Below, piece after piece: positions 21,125 to 33,428 of a stretch of 64,000 nt of DNA. Within the stretch, counting starts at the first letter, position 1. The number at the start of each line of letters is the position of its first letter. The translations under genes and the position numbers were made by a program. A model generated the notes under the pieces. The model was given only the letters and a program-made list of their open reading frames with translations. It was not told the origin of the DNA and searched no databases. Source of the DNA: Canna indica (taxonomy: Eukaryota; Streptophyta; Magnoliopsida; Zingiberales; Cannaceae); the NCBI GenBank assembly GCA_034359265.1, contig CP136894.1:28116501-28180500 (forward strand). The letters are read 5' to 3'.

Positions 21125-22540
21125 TGTTGTACGAAATGGCACACTAGAGGGGGGGGGGGGGGGGTTGAATAGTGTGTTTACTAATTCTTAACACCTAAAT
21201 TCGGGTTTTAGTCGTTTCTTGATTTTTTAGGCTAAGCACGATATTTATATCAAGTGGAAGCAATAAACACAAACTAGCTGCCAATGCTAACACGTGAATT
21301 TATAGTGGTTCAGCCCCAATGCCTACTCCACTACCTAAGCACCCCGCTTAGGATTTCCAAACTAGTTTAACTAGATTAAATCAGTTTCCCTTTCAGAGAG
21401 GACTTTGACTCGAAGAGTCACACTCTCGACCTAAGGCACTTTCACACCCGAAAGTCTCCGCCTTCTTATCAAGAGCACTCTTCCACCTCAACCCTAAGGG
21501 ACAACTCACTTAATCCTAGTAAACTACGTTTAATTACACCGGTGGATTTAAACCTCAAACACCAAGGCTACCACCCAATTTCAAGACCTAACAATCCTAG
21601 GTCTTCACATGCACAAATCTAAAGTAATGATGTTCAAATAACAATAAAAATTACAATCAGAAGAGCTAAAAAATGTGAGAGGAACCACAGCTCTTTTCCA
21701 AGCCTTCGACGCCTTCAACTCGTCAAGGCGCTTGAGAAAATGTTCACGGAAGAACAGTGCGCCGTTGATCGATCCTTTGAAGGCTCAAATCTCCCTTTAG
21801 AATGCTCAATCAAATCTGTGAGTGGGAGGAGAGGGTTGAATGAGTTATATGAATGATATATATAATCTCTCAAAGGAACAGCAGCTCAACGGTCTAAAAT
21901 CTAGCCGTTACAGTTGCTCGGTCGATTGGCCGGTCGACCGACCGATTGACTGCTTAAAGCGACTGTTGCCTGTTCTCTCTATGCGATTGATCGACAGGTC
22001 GACCGCCAGATGCAAACTTTGCGTTCCCTCAATCCGGTTGACCGCTCGGTCGACCGACGCAAGTTGCGTCTTCAGCTATCCGCAGTTCGATTGACCGATC
22101 GGTCGATCGACACAGCTACTGCCAATTTTTGGCCTCAGTCGGTCGACTGCCCGATCGACCGAAGTAGTTACTACCACTTTTTACCCCTATTCGGTCGACC
22201 AAACCTAGGCTGAAATTGTTTTTTCAGCCATTTTTCTTGAGCGCTTCATTTTCGGGTTCCGGCTTTCAACGAGCATCAACTTGGAGAGCTTTTCATTTGA
22301 TCTTTGAACTCGTCCAATGCGACTTTGGTGCACTCATCGAGCTTCGAGAAATTTTCACGACGAACCCGAGCGCGACGATCAATGTCCTTCCGATTTTCCG
22401 ATTTCTTCCGATTTATCCGATCGAGGACATCGAACACTAATCGATATGGAACCTGAAAGATTTCTTAATGAAATATTAGTTCCTTGTTTGTTATCATCAA
22501 AACCGAGATTAAGACCAAGGTTGAAAACCTAAAGCCAACA
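21125..22540 (-). repeat. 3' LTR of family A copy 2 (short subtype)
   Basis: 1,416 bp, close in length to the solo LTR at 16584. It carries a G16 tract at 21149-21164, the GGTTCAGCCCCAATGCC block, a TATA-like TATATATAT at 21857-21865 (minus) and a palindrome array at 21916-22205. The outer edge TGTTGTACGAAATGG is slightly degraded. Confidence 0.83.
21916..22205. repeat. Palindrome array in copy 2 LTR
   Basis: GGTCGACC, GATCGACC and CGGTCGATC words as in the other copies, with the spacer CTACTGCCA repeated. Confidence 0.78.
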
Positions 22541-23772
22541 ATCTCCCCCTTTTTGATGATGACAAACATCCTTAAGAAAGTATATTCATTAAAGCATAGA
22601 GGATATCATCTAAGGGATTTCTCCCCCTATCAACATACATATCTATGAAAATAAACTCCCCCTATCTATATGCATGAATTTCCTATATTTTCCTCCCCTT
22701 ACCTATAATTTTCTCCCCCTTTACCTATAATTTTCTTCTCCTTTTGACATCAATCAAAAAGGGCAAGAAACATGACAATCTCAACCAAAGGGATGAAAAT
22801 AAACAAATATTTGATATAAAACAAAATCATACATGATATGTTCAAAAGTAAATATTTGAATTCAAAACAAAAACATGTATGCACTCAAGTATGAATGTAC
22901 TCATATCTTTTTCATGACATTTTTAAATTTCATTCAAACTTTCAAAATATCAAGATATGGTCATTTAAATCATATATATCAAGTTTGAAGTGAACCTAGT
23001 GTCATTTAATCCAAGTATGAACTTAGCACGTTTTCATTTGAAATAAGCATGAAAATATGAAAATGCTAAGCATCAAGTTTTGCTATCTACTCATGTTTTC
23101 TCTATCTTAAGCATCTAGATATCAAACATGAGAGAATGTAAGTCTATAAATCAAGTTTGGGCTTAAAATAAAATTTCTAAGTCACTTTGTTGACTTAGGT
23201 TAACCTATACTTCAAGATTTGAAATACCAATTGTTGGATGAAATTTTTTGATACAAATTATTGAATGGTCATTTGAAATGCATGTATCAAGTTTGAACTC
23301 AAAATGAATTTTCTAAGTTCATTTTTCATCCTATATTGTTTTCAATAAAAAATTAATATTTTTAGTTATCATTTAAATGATTTTACTCTAGAAATGGTGT
23401 GAATGATATTAGAAATGAAATAAAATAGTATGCATGAGTTTTTATTTGATGTTTTTGAAGAAAAATCAAAGTATCGGAAAGATTGATATTTCAAAAAGGA
23501 TGATACTTTGTGTTTTCGAAATCTAATTTCAAAATTCCATTATAAATTAGATTCTTGATGAAACTTTTCAAAAAATTTACTGAAGATCCTAGATTTTTCA
23601 GTGAGGTGCAGTTTCAAGAATCAATTAAAAATAATTTTTCTATATTTCTCTAGAAATAACTGAAAATGCTGATACCAAATGTTGGTCGAAATGGCAATTT
23701 CGTAATTTTTAGTTATTTTCAAAGGGTGCTCAGTTTTCATTCAAACTTTTATGACACCTCATAATGGTTATG
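22541..23772 (-). other. Non-coding internal DNA of family A copy 2 with repeated polypurine tracts
   Basis: No gene. Within the first 210 bases the pyrimidine-rich words TCTCCCCCT or CTCCCCCTATC occur about five times; on the minus strand these are AGGGGGAGA purine tracts, the nearest abutting the LTR. The rest is AT-rich sequence shared with the other family A copies. Confidence 0.72.
23677..23702 (-). other. Primer-binding-site/LTR-end look-alike inside internal DNA
   Basis: The minus strand reads GCCATTTCGACCAACA followed by TTTGGTATCAGC, the sequence of a family A LTR end joined to a primer binding site, yet both sides align with internal non-coding DNA of copy 4 (63060-63100). Confidence 0.5.
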
Positions 23773-24215
23773 TAAAGAGTGTCCTATGTGTCCTTGCATG
23801 TGTCGACTCGAGAATCTCAGACCATAGTAGATATGAAAGTCAGGAAGATGTTTCTAACGTTTCATTATTGAGACGATATCTTGGTAGGTGGAATACATAT
23901 GAATCGGTATTAGGGTTTGACACTTCTTCCGTACCCTAGCCGACTTCGGGACATTGTAACCGAGGGATTTAATTGCACGGCATGTAATCACTGAAGGGCG
24001 TTCGATCCCTGCAGATTGAACCTCACACTATTCGGGTAGTCATGACACGTTGCTAGACGTCAATCTTGACTTGTGAGTGGAGTCTCTCACGACCACAGTG
24101 AAGGGGCCCGTTTAGTGGTGGCTCGTAAGATTCAAATATAAGTCATTCTATTGGATTCGACTCTCCATTATACACAACTCACTACTGGCTTAGTGTGGGG
24201 CCCAATGGGTCACAC
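23773..24215 (+). repeat. Copia B2 5' LTR, left piece
   Basis: Matches the Copia B LTR from TCCTATGTGT (as at 18470) to the GGGGCCCAATGGGTCACAC block (as at 18880). Its left edge abuts family A copy 2; its right edge is the insertion point of Gypsy 1, with CACAC (24211-24215) as the likely target sequence. Confidence 0.8.
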
Positions 24216-26560
24216 TATCATGCCTTAACTCAGGGTACGCGTGACCGGCCAGGGTACGTGTCGGTACCCCGAAGCCTACCTTATGCACTGACCAATAACT
24301 CATAAAACACAACCAGACTGACATGGAAATATAAGCAAATGCAACAATACCAATTTTATTAATTGTTCGAAAACAGTTTAACCAAACCATGTTCGAAAAC
24401 AACACAGGTTTTTAAATAAACATCCAAATGTTTTCGAAGGAACATCTCAATGTTTACAGAGCAACACAGTGCATACGCTCGACTTTACTCAAACACGACT
24501 ACGACTAACAAACTGCCAACTACGAGATCTGCACCCACGTCTGCCCTCTTTTGTGCCATGCCACCAAGCTGTACCTCACTGGTCGGGCTCTGCAAAATAA
24601 AAAATAATAAATCGTGAGTTCACGAGGAACTCAGTGAGCGGTTATTTTGAACCTCGACTTAAAACCTCGGCAAGATAACATATATAAGGAATTAATATAA
24701 GATCACACCACATAAGTTAATCAGTTTGCCAAGACAGAAGAATGGATGAACCGGCCTCTCGGGCCCTTATCCATTTCACTAGCTCGGCCACTAATGGCCT
24801 AAAATGCATATGGAAGGTTCGATTCTTTCCTCTACGTAACCAGGCTGATTGACCCAAAACCATACCCTAAGGGCATCTCAATTATGAACTTTCAAGATTC
24901 AGATCCGTCGACTAGGATGGCCACTAGCCTCAGGAATCCTACGGGTTAGGGATAGCTAGTCTCACCCAACTTGGGTCTACCGTCAGTGTGGCCCATTGAC
25001 AAAATCTCAAGACCCTCCGCCACTCAGGTCTAACACTTAGTGGGCTCGCTGGTGCAATCTCAAAACCCTATCAACCACTGAGTCGTGTGTTAGTCATTCG
25101 ACTAATGACACTCCTCAGAAGACCATCTCAACCACAACCACAACCAAATTGTGCAAGTTTTCCTGTGTTTTGCTTTACGGGCGTTGCCCATGTCCGACCC
25201 TTCCCCTCGGGTCACACTACTAGGATATTGGCATCCGCTAACTATCCCTAGGTGTGGAACCTAGTAAGTGAACCTTGTCTCTAGGTTGAATGTCATTGCT
25301 AGGTACCGAAACCATTCTTTCTAGATTGTTAAAACTAGCCGACTATAGATGCGTACTCGGCCTTCCATTGTCAATGACACTCACCGAAATTAATCATGAG
25401 CAGCAATTATCACATGAGAGCCGAATAAAAGAAGATGAATTCCATTAATTAAACCAATAAGGAACATACAATGTATACATAGTAAGGATTGAATATAATA
25501 TCTAACAATTAATGGAACCTTTTCTATGATTCATATACCATAACAATCATATCCATGTATGCATTAGCAAGAACATTTCCATAGCCATGAAAATATAGAT
25601 CTATAGTTGCAACAATCTCTAAGATGAACAAGAATCATGTAATATGATTTCAACCTATCTATAAGCATGTAAGTATGAATCAAGACAACATAATCCGAAA
25701 CCAAGCAAATTGATTCGAGCAGTCTACATCTTCCACCCTTGCCCTTGCTCGGCCGACTCAAGCAGGTTAACCCCCTGTTCGACCAAGCCCTCAAGTAAGG
25801 TGGACAGGGTTACAAAGACTACACAAATATCAAATCAAGAATCGACATTTAACAAACATGGATTGTATCATGAGTTGCAAGACGAGCGAGGAAATTGGGG
25901 AAAATCTCGGCATGACCTTTCCCCTTTTTCCTCCACTCGGCCAGCCCATAAAAATGCATAATACATACAATTAAAATATAAAATCATAGGTATACACATC
26001 GATTAAAGTTCTAACACGAGGAAATGCGTCGATCGGCAAGAAACTCACGAAAGAAACTCGATTTCAAAACTTCTAGGGTCGGCCACCCGCCTCCCTTCAT
26101 AACACACTAACCAGTCACCCTTGATCGGATCCCAAGGTGACCTCGATGAAGACGAGCTCTGATTTCCTCAAGCATCGACGCAAACTCGGCGTCGAGAAGA
26201 TCCGTCTCGGTCCCCCTTCCTCTTGGGCTGCGTGCGGCTCTCTCCTTGAGCCGCACGGCTGGCTTGGGTGAGGGTTTTTATTCCCCTCATCCAATGACTC
26301 AATTACCCCCGATTACTTACTTACCCCCTCATCCAACTCCACCTAACCCGGTTCGAGTCCTGACTGGATCCGCGAACCAAAACTCAAACCAAACTTGAGT
26401 CAACCAATATGCCCATCCATTCAATCACCAACATGTATTTATGATTTAAATTAATTTTTACCTGCTATTCGAGGCGATCACGCGACTAGACTCGGCTAGC
26501 TCCCGACTCGATGGGCTGCACCACGAAAAAATTTTATATTAGGAAACCCCGGGTATTACA
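24216..26560 (-). repeat. 3' LTR of Gypsy 1
   Basis: 2,345 bp. On the minus strand it begins TGTAATACCCGGGG after the purine tract TTAAGGGGGGAAGG and ends in a degraded TGATA (TGACA in the 5' LTR). Homologous to the Gypsy 2 LTR (51445-53797, 2,353 bp). No gene inside. Confidence 0.88.
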
Positions 26561-26599
26561 ACCTTCCCCCCTTAAGGGAAATTCATCCTCGAATTTGTA

Positions 26600-28315
26600 G
26601 ATTCATACGGACTTACCAGTTCTTCGAACAGGGAAGGGTAACGTTCCCTCATGTCCTGCTCCACTTCCCAAGTAGCTTACTGCCCGGTGTGATGCTCCCA
26701 CCTAACTTTTACCAAGGGAATTTCCTTGGACCTCAGCTTCCTGATCTGCCGGTCAAGTATCTCCATTGACCTCTTCTCATACGAGACCACCGTGCCCACC
26801 TCAACCGCAGTTGGCTCAATTATATAGGACTCATCCCTCACATATCTCCAGAGCATTGACACATGGAAAACTGGGTGAAGTCTGCTCAGGCTAGGAGGCA
26901 AAGCCAGCTCATAAGCCACCGCACCTCTCCGCTTAAGAATAGGAAAAAACCCAATGAACCTAGGGCTCAACTTCCCTTCTTCCCAGACCAAACCACCCCT
27001 TTCATGGGGGAAACTTGAACACCAAGTCGCCCTCAGCATATATTTTCTGGCGACTCTGAGCCGCCAACAACCTTTCCTTTATTAGTTGTACCTTCTTCAC
27101 TGCCTCTTCGATCAAGTCAGGACCCACCTTGAGCGTCTCTCCGGTCTCAAACCATCCCAAAAGAGACCTACACCGCCGCCCATATAATGCCTCGAAGGGA
27201 GCCATGCCAATGCTGCTGTGATAGCTATTGTTGTAGGCGAACTCAATCAACGGCAGGTATTTCTCCCAACCGCCTGCTAAGTCCAGAACGCAGGCCTTCA
27301 GCATATCTTCCAAAGTTTGGATGGTCCTCTCAGACTGCCTGTCTGTCCGCGAATGGAAAGCCGTGCTGAAACGCACTTGAGTGCCCAAGGCTTCTTGAAA
27401 GGACTACCAAAACCGGGCTGTGAACTAGGTACCACGATCTGATATGATCATCACTGGGGTACCGTGATAAGCCACAATCTTGTCTAGAAATAGTCGAGCG
27501 TACTGCTCCATAGAAAAGATCATTTTCACTGGAATGAAGTGTGAGGTCTTGGATAACCAAACCACTACCAGCCAAATAGAATCAAAACCTCCTCTTGACT
27601 TAGGCAACCCGGTCACTAGGTCCATGGTGATCTTCTCCCACTTCCACTCGAGGACATCGAGGTTCTGCAGCAGCCCCGCGGGCGTCAAATGTTCGACTTT
27701 CACCTGCTGGCAGACCAGACATTTAGATACAAACTCTGCTACCTCTCTCTTCATTCCCTTCCACCAGTAATGCTGCCTTAAGTCTAGGTACATTTTAGTG
27801 GCTCCCGGGTGCTTCATATAAGTGGAACGATGACCCATTTCATAAACTTGTAGGCGAACCTCTGCCATATCAGGCACTATGATCCGGTCCTTGAACCTTA
27901 GGACATCCTCCGAGTCGACTCTGAATACATCATCATTGTCACCTCTGCGGACCAGATCCCTTGTCAGAGAACAAAATGTGTCCTCCTCCTGCGCGGCACG
28001 CAACATGTCCACCAAGGTGGACTGTACCCGCAGGTGCTCCACCAGGGGCCCCAATGCTAACACAGTCAGGGTTGCTCCCCCATCCAGGCACAATGCTAAC
28101 TCTCGAGCTAGGGGCCTTCTTCTTATTTCTGAATGAGCCAAATTGCCCATGGATTTTCTGCTCAAAGCATCCGCTACCACATTGGCTTTACCCGGATGAT
28201 ACATAATAGTGCTGTCATAGTCCTTCAAGAGCTCCAGCCACCTTCTCTGCTTGAGGTTTAGCTCTTTTTTGGGTAAGCAAGTACTGGAGATTCTTGCGAT
28301 CAATATAAATCTCAC
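26600..28315 (-). pseudogene. Gypsy 1 integrase with chromodomain-like C-terminus
   Basis: From 28315 down: end of RNase H ([30 protein letters not shown]); the HHCC zinc site (HPGATKMYLDLRQHYWWKG, KCLVCQQVK); core residues Asp in ITMDLVTGLP, Asp in IISDRGT, Glu in QSERTIQTLEDML; the NNSYHSSIGMAPFEALYGRR block; and a C-terminal region RLHPVFHVSMLWRY with a chromodomain-like end. Stops or frame changes at about 27425, 27002 and 26677 split it into three pieces. Confidence 0.87.
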
Positions 28316-29400
28316 AAGTCTCTCCGTACAGGTAATGACGCTAGAGCTTTAGTGCAAAAACCACTGCTGCCAGATTTAAATCATGCGTCGGGTAGTTCTT
28401 TTCATGCATTTTCAGCTGGCGGGATGTATAGGCTATGACTGTGTCAAACTGCATCAGAACACAGCCTAGGCCAATCCGAGAGGCATCACAGTAGACCACA
28501 AACCCTGTTGAGCCGGAAGGTACGACCAACACGGGTGCTGACGTCAAGCATTCCTTGAGCTTCTGAAAGCTTGCCTCACACTTGTCGTCCCAAACAAATC
28601 TAATCTTTTTCTAAGTCTACTGAGTCAGAGGGGCTGCAATCCTGGAGAAGCTCTCTACGAACTTTCAGTTGTACCCAGCCAATCTAAGAAAACTGCGGAT
28701 CTCAGTCATGCTGGTTGGCCGTCTCCCGTTCTGCACCGCCTCCACCTTCGCAGGGTCTACCCTTATCCCTTCCTTGGACACTACATGGCCCAGGAACCCG
28801 ACACTTTCTAACCAGAATTCACACTTGGAGAATTTAGCGAACAATTGGAGCTCTCTGGGGGTTTTAAGGACCATCCCCAAGTGCTCGGAGTGCTCCTCCT
28901 CATTCTTGGAGTATACCAAGACGTCGTCAATGAAGACGATCACAAAACTGTCCAAGTACTCCTTAAATACCCTATTCATCAAGTCCATGAAAGCAGCAGG
29001 TGCGTTGGTTAGTCCAAAAGACATCACTAGGAACTCGTAGTGGCCATAGCGAGTCCTGAAGACAGTATTAGGCACATCGTAGTCCCGGATTCTCAACTGA
29101 TGGTATCCGGACCTTAAGTCTATCGTCGAAAATCATCGTGCCCCCTGCAGTTGGCCAAACAAATTGTCTATCCTCGGTAGTGGGTAACGATTCTTGACTG
29201 TCACTTTATTCAACTACCTATAGTCGATGCACATGCACATCGACCCATCCTTCTTTTTCACGGAGACTCCCAGAGCACCCCATGGTGACAAACTCAGCCG
29301 AATGAAACCCACACCCAGCATCTCTTGCAGTTGCACTTTTAGCTCCCTGAGTTCGGCCGACGCTATCCTGTAGGGTGGGATGGAGATTGGCTTCACCCCG
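28316..29400 (-). pseudogene. Gypsy 1 reverse transcriptase and RNase H
   Basis: RT begins ISIPPYRIASAELRELKVQL, then GALGVSVKKKDGSMCMCIDY; after a broken stretch come [20 protein letters not shown] and the catalytic [15 protein letters not shown] (about 28890-28940). RNase H has [16 protein letters not shown] and [19 protein letters not shown]. In-frame stops lie near 29214 and 28665. Confidence 0.87.
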
Positions 29401-29939
29401 GGCTACAAATCAATGCAGAAATCCTTCTCTCTCCTAGGCGGTAATCCCGACAACTCCTCGGGAAATACATCGGGGAACTCGCAAACTACCTGAGTACCAC
29501 CGATGTCCCCTGCCGCATCTCCCTTTTCATCTGCCACTGATACGAAGGCCAGGAAGGACTGGCAGCCCCCCTGAAGCAGCTTACGAGCCTTAAGGGTTGA
29601 GATGACCCCAATCGGGTCGCTTCTTCCTTCTCCTTGGAAGGTAAACTACGGCAACCCGGGCTTACTGAACGTGACTGTCTTAGACCTACAATCCAGCAAC
29701 ATAAAGTGCTCTGCCAGACAATCCATGTCGAGAATGACATCGAGTTCAAGCGTGGGCAGGAGTGTCAAATCTGCCCTCAATGCATGGCCGCAGATGAGCA
29801 CTTCGCAGCCTTGAAAAATTGATTTGGCTATGATTGCATCGCCCGTAGGCATTGATACTAGAAATGGTCCATCGAGCAAAGAAGGTGCCATTGGTAACTC
29901 ATCATCAAATTTGGCAGAACATAAGCAGCAGATGAACAT
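29401..29939 (-). pseudogene. Gypsy 1 aspartic protease region
   Basis: Contains SLLDGPFLVSMPTGDAI, VLICGHALRADLTLLP and LELDVILDMDCLAEHF, the conserved end of the Gypsy protease (VILGMDWL in intact relatives; here Gly is Asp and Trp is Cys). The Asp-Ser-Gly-Ala active site should lie just upstream but falls in a broken part near 29940-29985. Confidence 0.75.
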
Positions 29940-30064
29940 ATTAAAATAGTACCCGTTACCACTGCTCTAGATGCCTCTGCCCCATCACGATTCATTACAT
30001 AAACTCGAGCAGAAGGCCTCTCAGAGTGACTAGCCTGCGGCCCTCTGTTCTGTATCTGACCCTT

Positions 30065-31299
30065 CTATCCCACTGACCCCACTAACATCGGCACATTTCC
30101 CCTTGACAGCTCAGTTCTCTGGCCACCTCTGTATGAGTAATTCTTCCTAAAGTGTCCCACCTGCCCACATATGAAGCACGAATCTATGCAGCCACAGCAA
30201 ACTCCCCAGTGTTTTCGGTTACAACGACCACAATAAGGCATGTCCAACTTCTGCGTAGCGCCCCCTGACTCTGCCTATCTCGCCGCCCCTGACCATGAGC
30301 CTCCGCGGCCCCGGCTACTACTGTGCCCATGACTCTGCTAGTGATCTGCGGTGGTCACAGTTCCCTCCAAATGCCGCAACCGACCTCCTGACCCTTGAGA
30401 CCGAAGCTTTTTCTTAGGCGGCCCATCTTTCCTCTCGAACGACACCAATGCTTCCTTCCAGAGGGCCTCATCCACTACCCGAGCAAATGTGGAGTCCTCG
30501 GTGTAATGGATAAGCCTGCCTATCTGAGGTCTTAGACCCTCCACGAACCTCTTCACCCTGGAGGTCTCAGTAGCCACTAGAATTGGGTGGTATTAGAGAG
30601 CTGGGTGAACTCCATTTCATAATCTGCTACTATTATACACCCAGACTGTCACAACAACTCAAAATCTCGTGCCCGCTTATCACGAACACTCATCCACAAA
30701 TATTGCTCCTCTACATCTGCCCTAAATTATTCCTAGGTGGGAGGTGGTGCGTGTGCTGCCCTACGGCCCCTCTAGGTGTGCAACTAGTATTTGGCAGGTC
30801 CTCTTAGCTGCAAGCCGACCATGCACGCCGCCGCCTCTGATGAACACCCCAGCTCTAAACACAGCTCGTAATAGTCCCCCAGAAACTCGGTGACTTCCAT
30901 TTGCCGGTCTGTACCGGTGAATACTGGCGGCCTGAACTTGATAAAGTCTGCGTATGCGGGTGCTACTGGGTCCCTGACCTGCGGCGCCACCTGTTCAGCC
31001 ACCTCCGATACCATAGGGACTGCGGGTACCGGCTGGGGCAGTTGTTGTTGCATCAGCTGTCTCAACTCCTGCTCCCTGCGGAGCGCTTCTGTCAGTTGAG
31101 CTACCTGAGCCTGAAGTTGCACAACTGCAGAATCCTGGCCCTCTACCTCAGATTGCTCTCTGTCACGACTCCGACCTCGGCCTCGGCCATAGCGTTTGGT
31201 GGAATTGCTACCGCTACCGCTCAGAACAACATTTCGGGCCTCCATCAAACTATCAAAAAAAATAATAATTTCATCATTAATATTAACCAACTCGTTCAA
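30065..31299 (-). pseudogene. Gypsy 1 gag
   Basis: The N-terminal part has an Arg/Gly-rich stretch and a Gln-rich coiled coil (AVVQLQAQVAQLTEALRREQ), then the Retrotrans_gag region (RPPVFTGTDRQMEVTEFLGD). Later come RVKRFVEGLRPQIGRLIHY and a zinc knuckle CFICGQVGHFRKNY whose last Cys is Tyr. Several stops and frame breaks separate the segments. The start region (MEARNVVLSGSGSNST) corresponds to TEAPNAALSDNGSNST in Gypsy 2. Confidence 0.82.
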
Positions 31300-31445
31300 T
31301 TAAAATTTAAGTTACTAATCGCATGGTGCGCTGAGTGCACTCGTCATTGCCTGATCTCGTAGCATAACTATATCGTACGTAGACATGCCAGCATATGCCT
31401 CGTTCGGTACCCAATTCCTAGTCGTAGTCAAGACCTAACCTGACA

Positions 31446-31456
31446 CTCTGATACCA
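31446..31456 (-). other. Primer binding site of Gypsy 1
   Basis: Minus strand TGGTATCAGAG, five bases inside the LTR end TGACA (at 31461); complementary to initiator tRNA-Met. Confidence 0.8.
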
Positions 31457-31460
31457 ACTT

Positions 31461-31868
31461 TGTCACGCCCCAACTCAGGGTATGCGTGACCGGCCAGGGT
31501 ATGTGACGGTACCCCGAAGCCTACCCTATGCACTGACCAACAACTCATAAAACACAACCAGACTGACATGGAAATATAAGCAAATGCAACAATACCAACT
31601 TTATTAATTGTTTGAAAACAGTTTAACCATACCAAGTTCGTAAACAACACAGGTTTTTAAATAAACATCCAAAGGTTTTCAAAGGAACATCTCAATGTTT
31701 ACAGAGCAACACAGTGCATACACTCGACTCTACTCAAATACGACTATGACTAACAAACTGCCAGCTACAAGATTTGCACCCACGTCTACCCTCGAGCCTA
31801 ACACCTAGCGGGCCCGCTGGTGCAATCTCAAGACCCTATGAACCGCTTAGTCATGTGGTACCCATTCG
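31461..31868 (-). repeat. 5' LTR remnant of Gypsy 1
   Basis: Matches 24216-24540 and then, after an internal deletion near 31795, a short piece equivalent to about 25025-25105. It ends against Copia B LTR sequence beginning CCTACTCCCATTATAGATAG, so most of this LTR is gone. Confidence 0.78.
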
Positions 31869-32513
31869 CCTACTCCCATTATAGATAGATGGTCTATCGT
31901 TCTTCAAGTGGGTTAAGCAAATTGGTTTCTCATGTTGGAGAAGGTTAAGGATTGGATTCTTGAGAGGCTTCTTGAAGAGAAAGACTCCATAGAGCTCCTC
32001 TTGATATCCATGGGTGGCCGACCATCAAGTTCCTCCTTCCCCGAATTTGTGAAGCCGAATTGAAGGTCTCTTTCTCTTGGGTGTGTCATCTCCTTCATCT
32101 TCTTGGAGGAGTCTAAGAAGGACAGCGAGGTATTCCTTCATCTTCCTTCTTGTTCTGTGGTTTTCTCATCCCCTCTTCCTTCCTTTTGGTGCTCGATTCT
32201 TGGTGGAAGGGCCGGCTTCACCTAGGTGCATTTTGGGGTTGAGATTGTCTCTCCGTTGAGCCACAACGAGTCTTGGTGTTCGCTGCCCCTTGGTTGTGAG
32301 GCACATGGTGTGGACCTTCCTTGGAGGACGTGCGCGTGTGCGTCTTGAAACGGGGATAGGAGCAGCCTTACCATCCGCGGTATAATGTATATCTTTTCCT
32401 TCTACTCGTAGATTGAATTCCTTAAAGATTGCTATAGTTGATCGCTATTTTTGGGATGGTTTGGATGTTTTAAAATCACTTTTTCCGCTGTGCTTCTTAT
32501 TCCCATCCCAATA
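31869..32513 (+). repeat. Copia B2 5' LTR, right piece
   Basis: Matches Copia B from the TATA region (degraded, TATAGATA) to the LTR end CATCCCAATA. The LTR part between 24215 and this piece is missing, so the Gypsy insertion was followed by a deletion. Confidence 0.82.
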
Positions 32514-33428
32514 GTGGTATCAGAGCCACCTTTAGCAATACTTTAGAATTTTTATTATGCGTTATTGTTGCGTTTACGAACTGTTCACTCCCTGAACGTC
32601 ATGTTGTCCGATTTTTATTTTCGGGGGTTCTTTAGTCATTCTTTTGGCTCCATGATTTTTGCGATGAATCAGAGTGGTAGCCTACTATTCAAACTTGTCT
32701 TGGACAGATTTCGTACTCAAGAACCCCATGGGTTCATGGTTGAACAATCCTAAAAACTAAAATTTTCAACATGTGTTGTTTGGACCGTTTTGGGTGGAAC
32801 ATAACCCGATTAGGGCATTTTCAGATTCTATTTTTTTCCTTTCTTTTTCTTAATTGTTAAGATGCATGAAAGGATGATTATGCATGAAAGTTACAATGCT
32901 GAAATTTATTAATTGTGAGTGTGTGTGAAACATGGTTATGTTGATTGCTTGTAAATTTATGAAATTTTAGCCTTGTAACTTTTAAATAGGGCTTGCGTAC
33001 CTGTCTTCCTCTTGAAAATTCTGATTGTAATCTTCTTCTTCCTCTCCTTAAAACCCCCAAGGGTTGTTTGGGGTATTCTACTAGCTTGAGCGTGACTTAC
33101 CTTGTTTAGCAAACTGAAGGGTGGTTGTTTTCTCGCTAGGGTATATGAACGATGGGTCCGACTCAACTAGGGCTCATTGGTTTGTTGTGCAAACACAAGG
33201 CCATGGTAACCCTAGAGGCAATACTTGATGGAAGTCGCGTAACGATGTGATCGTTAAATGTGAGACCCAAATAGGAGAAGTGGGGTTCCATCTCAGCGAG
33301 GGCTTCCCGCTTCCCAACAGGAGGGTCATTTGGGAACCGCAAAAATTAGTGGGAGCCATGATTAATCATAAGATATTAATAATCATGCATATAACATATT
33401 TGCTCATTTATGTCTCTCTTTTCAGAAC
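32514..33428 (+). other. Copia B2 leader and primer binding site
   Basis: TGGTATCAGAGCC at 32515-32527 is a perfect initiator tRNA-Met site. The rest matches the Copia B leader with deletions and has no gene. Confidence 0.75.

Larger units (their letters stand above)
21125..23772 (-). mobile_element. Family A copy 2: 3' LTR and part of the internal region
   Basis: Minus strand. The LTR is 21125-22540. The internal side starts with the polypurine tract (22541-22553) and continues as non-coding DNA to 23772. There it stops abruptly against Copia B LTR sequence. The gag and 5' LTR are lost. The internal part matches 61713-63175 of copy 4. Confidence 0.82.
24216..31868 (-). mobile_element. Gypsy 1 (Del/Tekay-like), 5' LTR truncated
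   Basis: Minus-strand Ty3/Gypsy: 5' LTR remnant 31461-31868, primer binding site 31446-31456, gag, protease, reverse transcriptase, RNase H, integrase, polypurine tract, complete 3' LTR 24216-26560. RT precedes integrase, which defines Gypsy. The integrase C-terminus (RSKEIPLVKVRWEHHTGQ) resembles the chromodomain-type tail of Del/Tekay elements. All genes carry stops or frameshifts. Confidence 0.9.

Noticed and set aside
27961..28206. Plus-strand Pro/Cys-rich frame within Gypsy 1
   Set aside because: Antisense of the integrase/RNase H coding strand.
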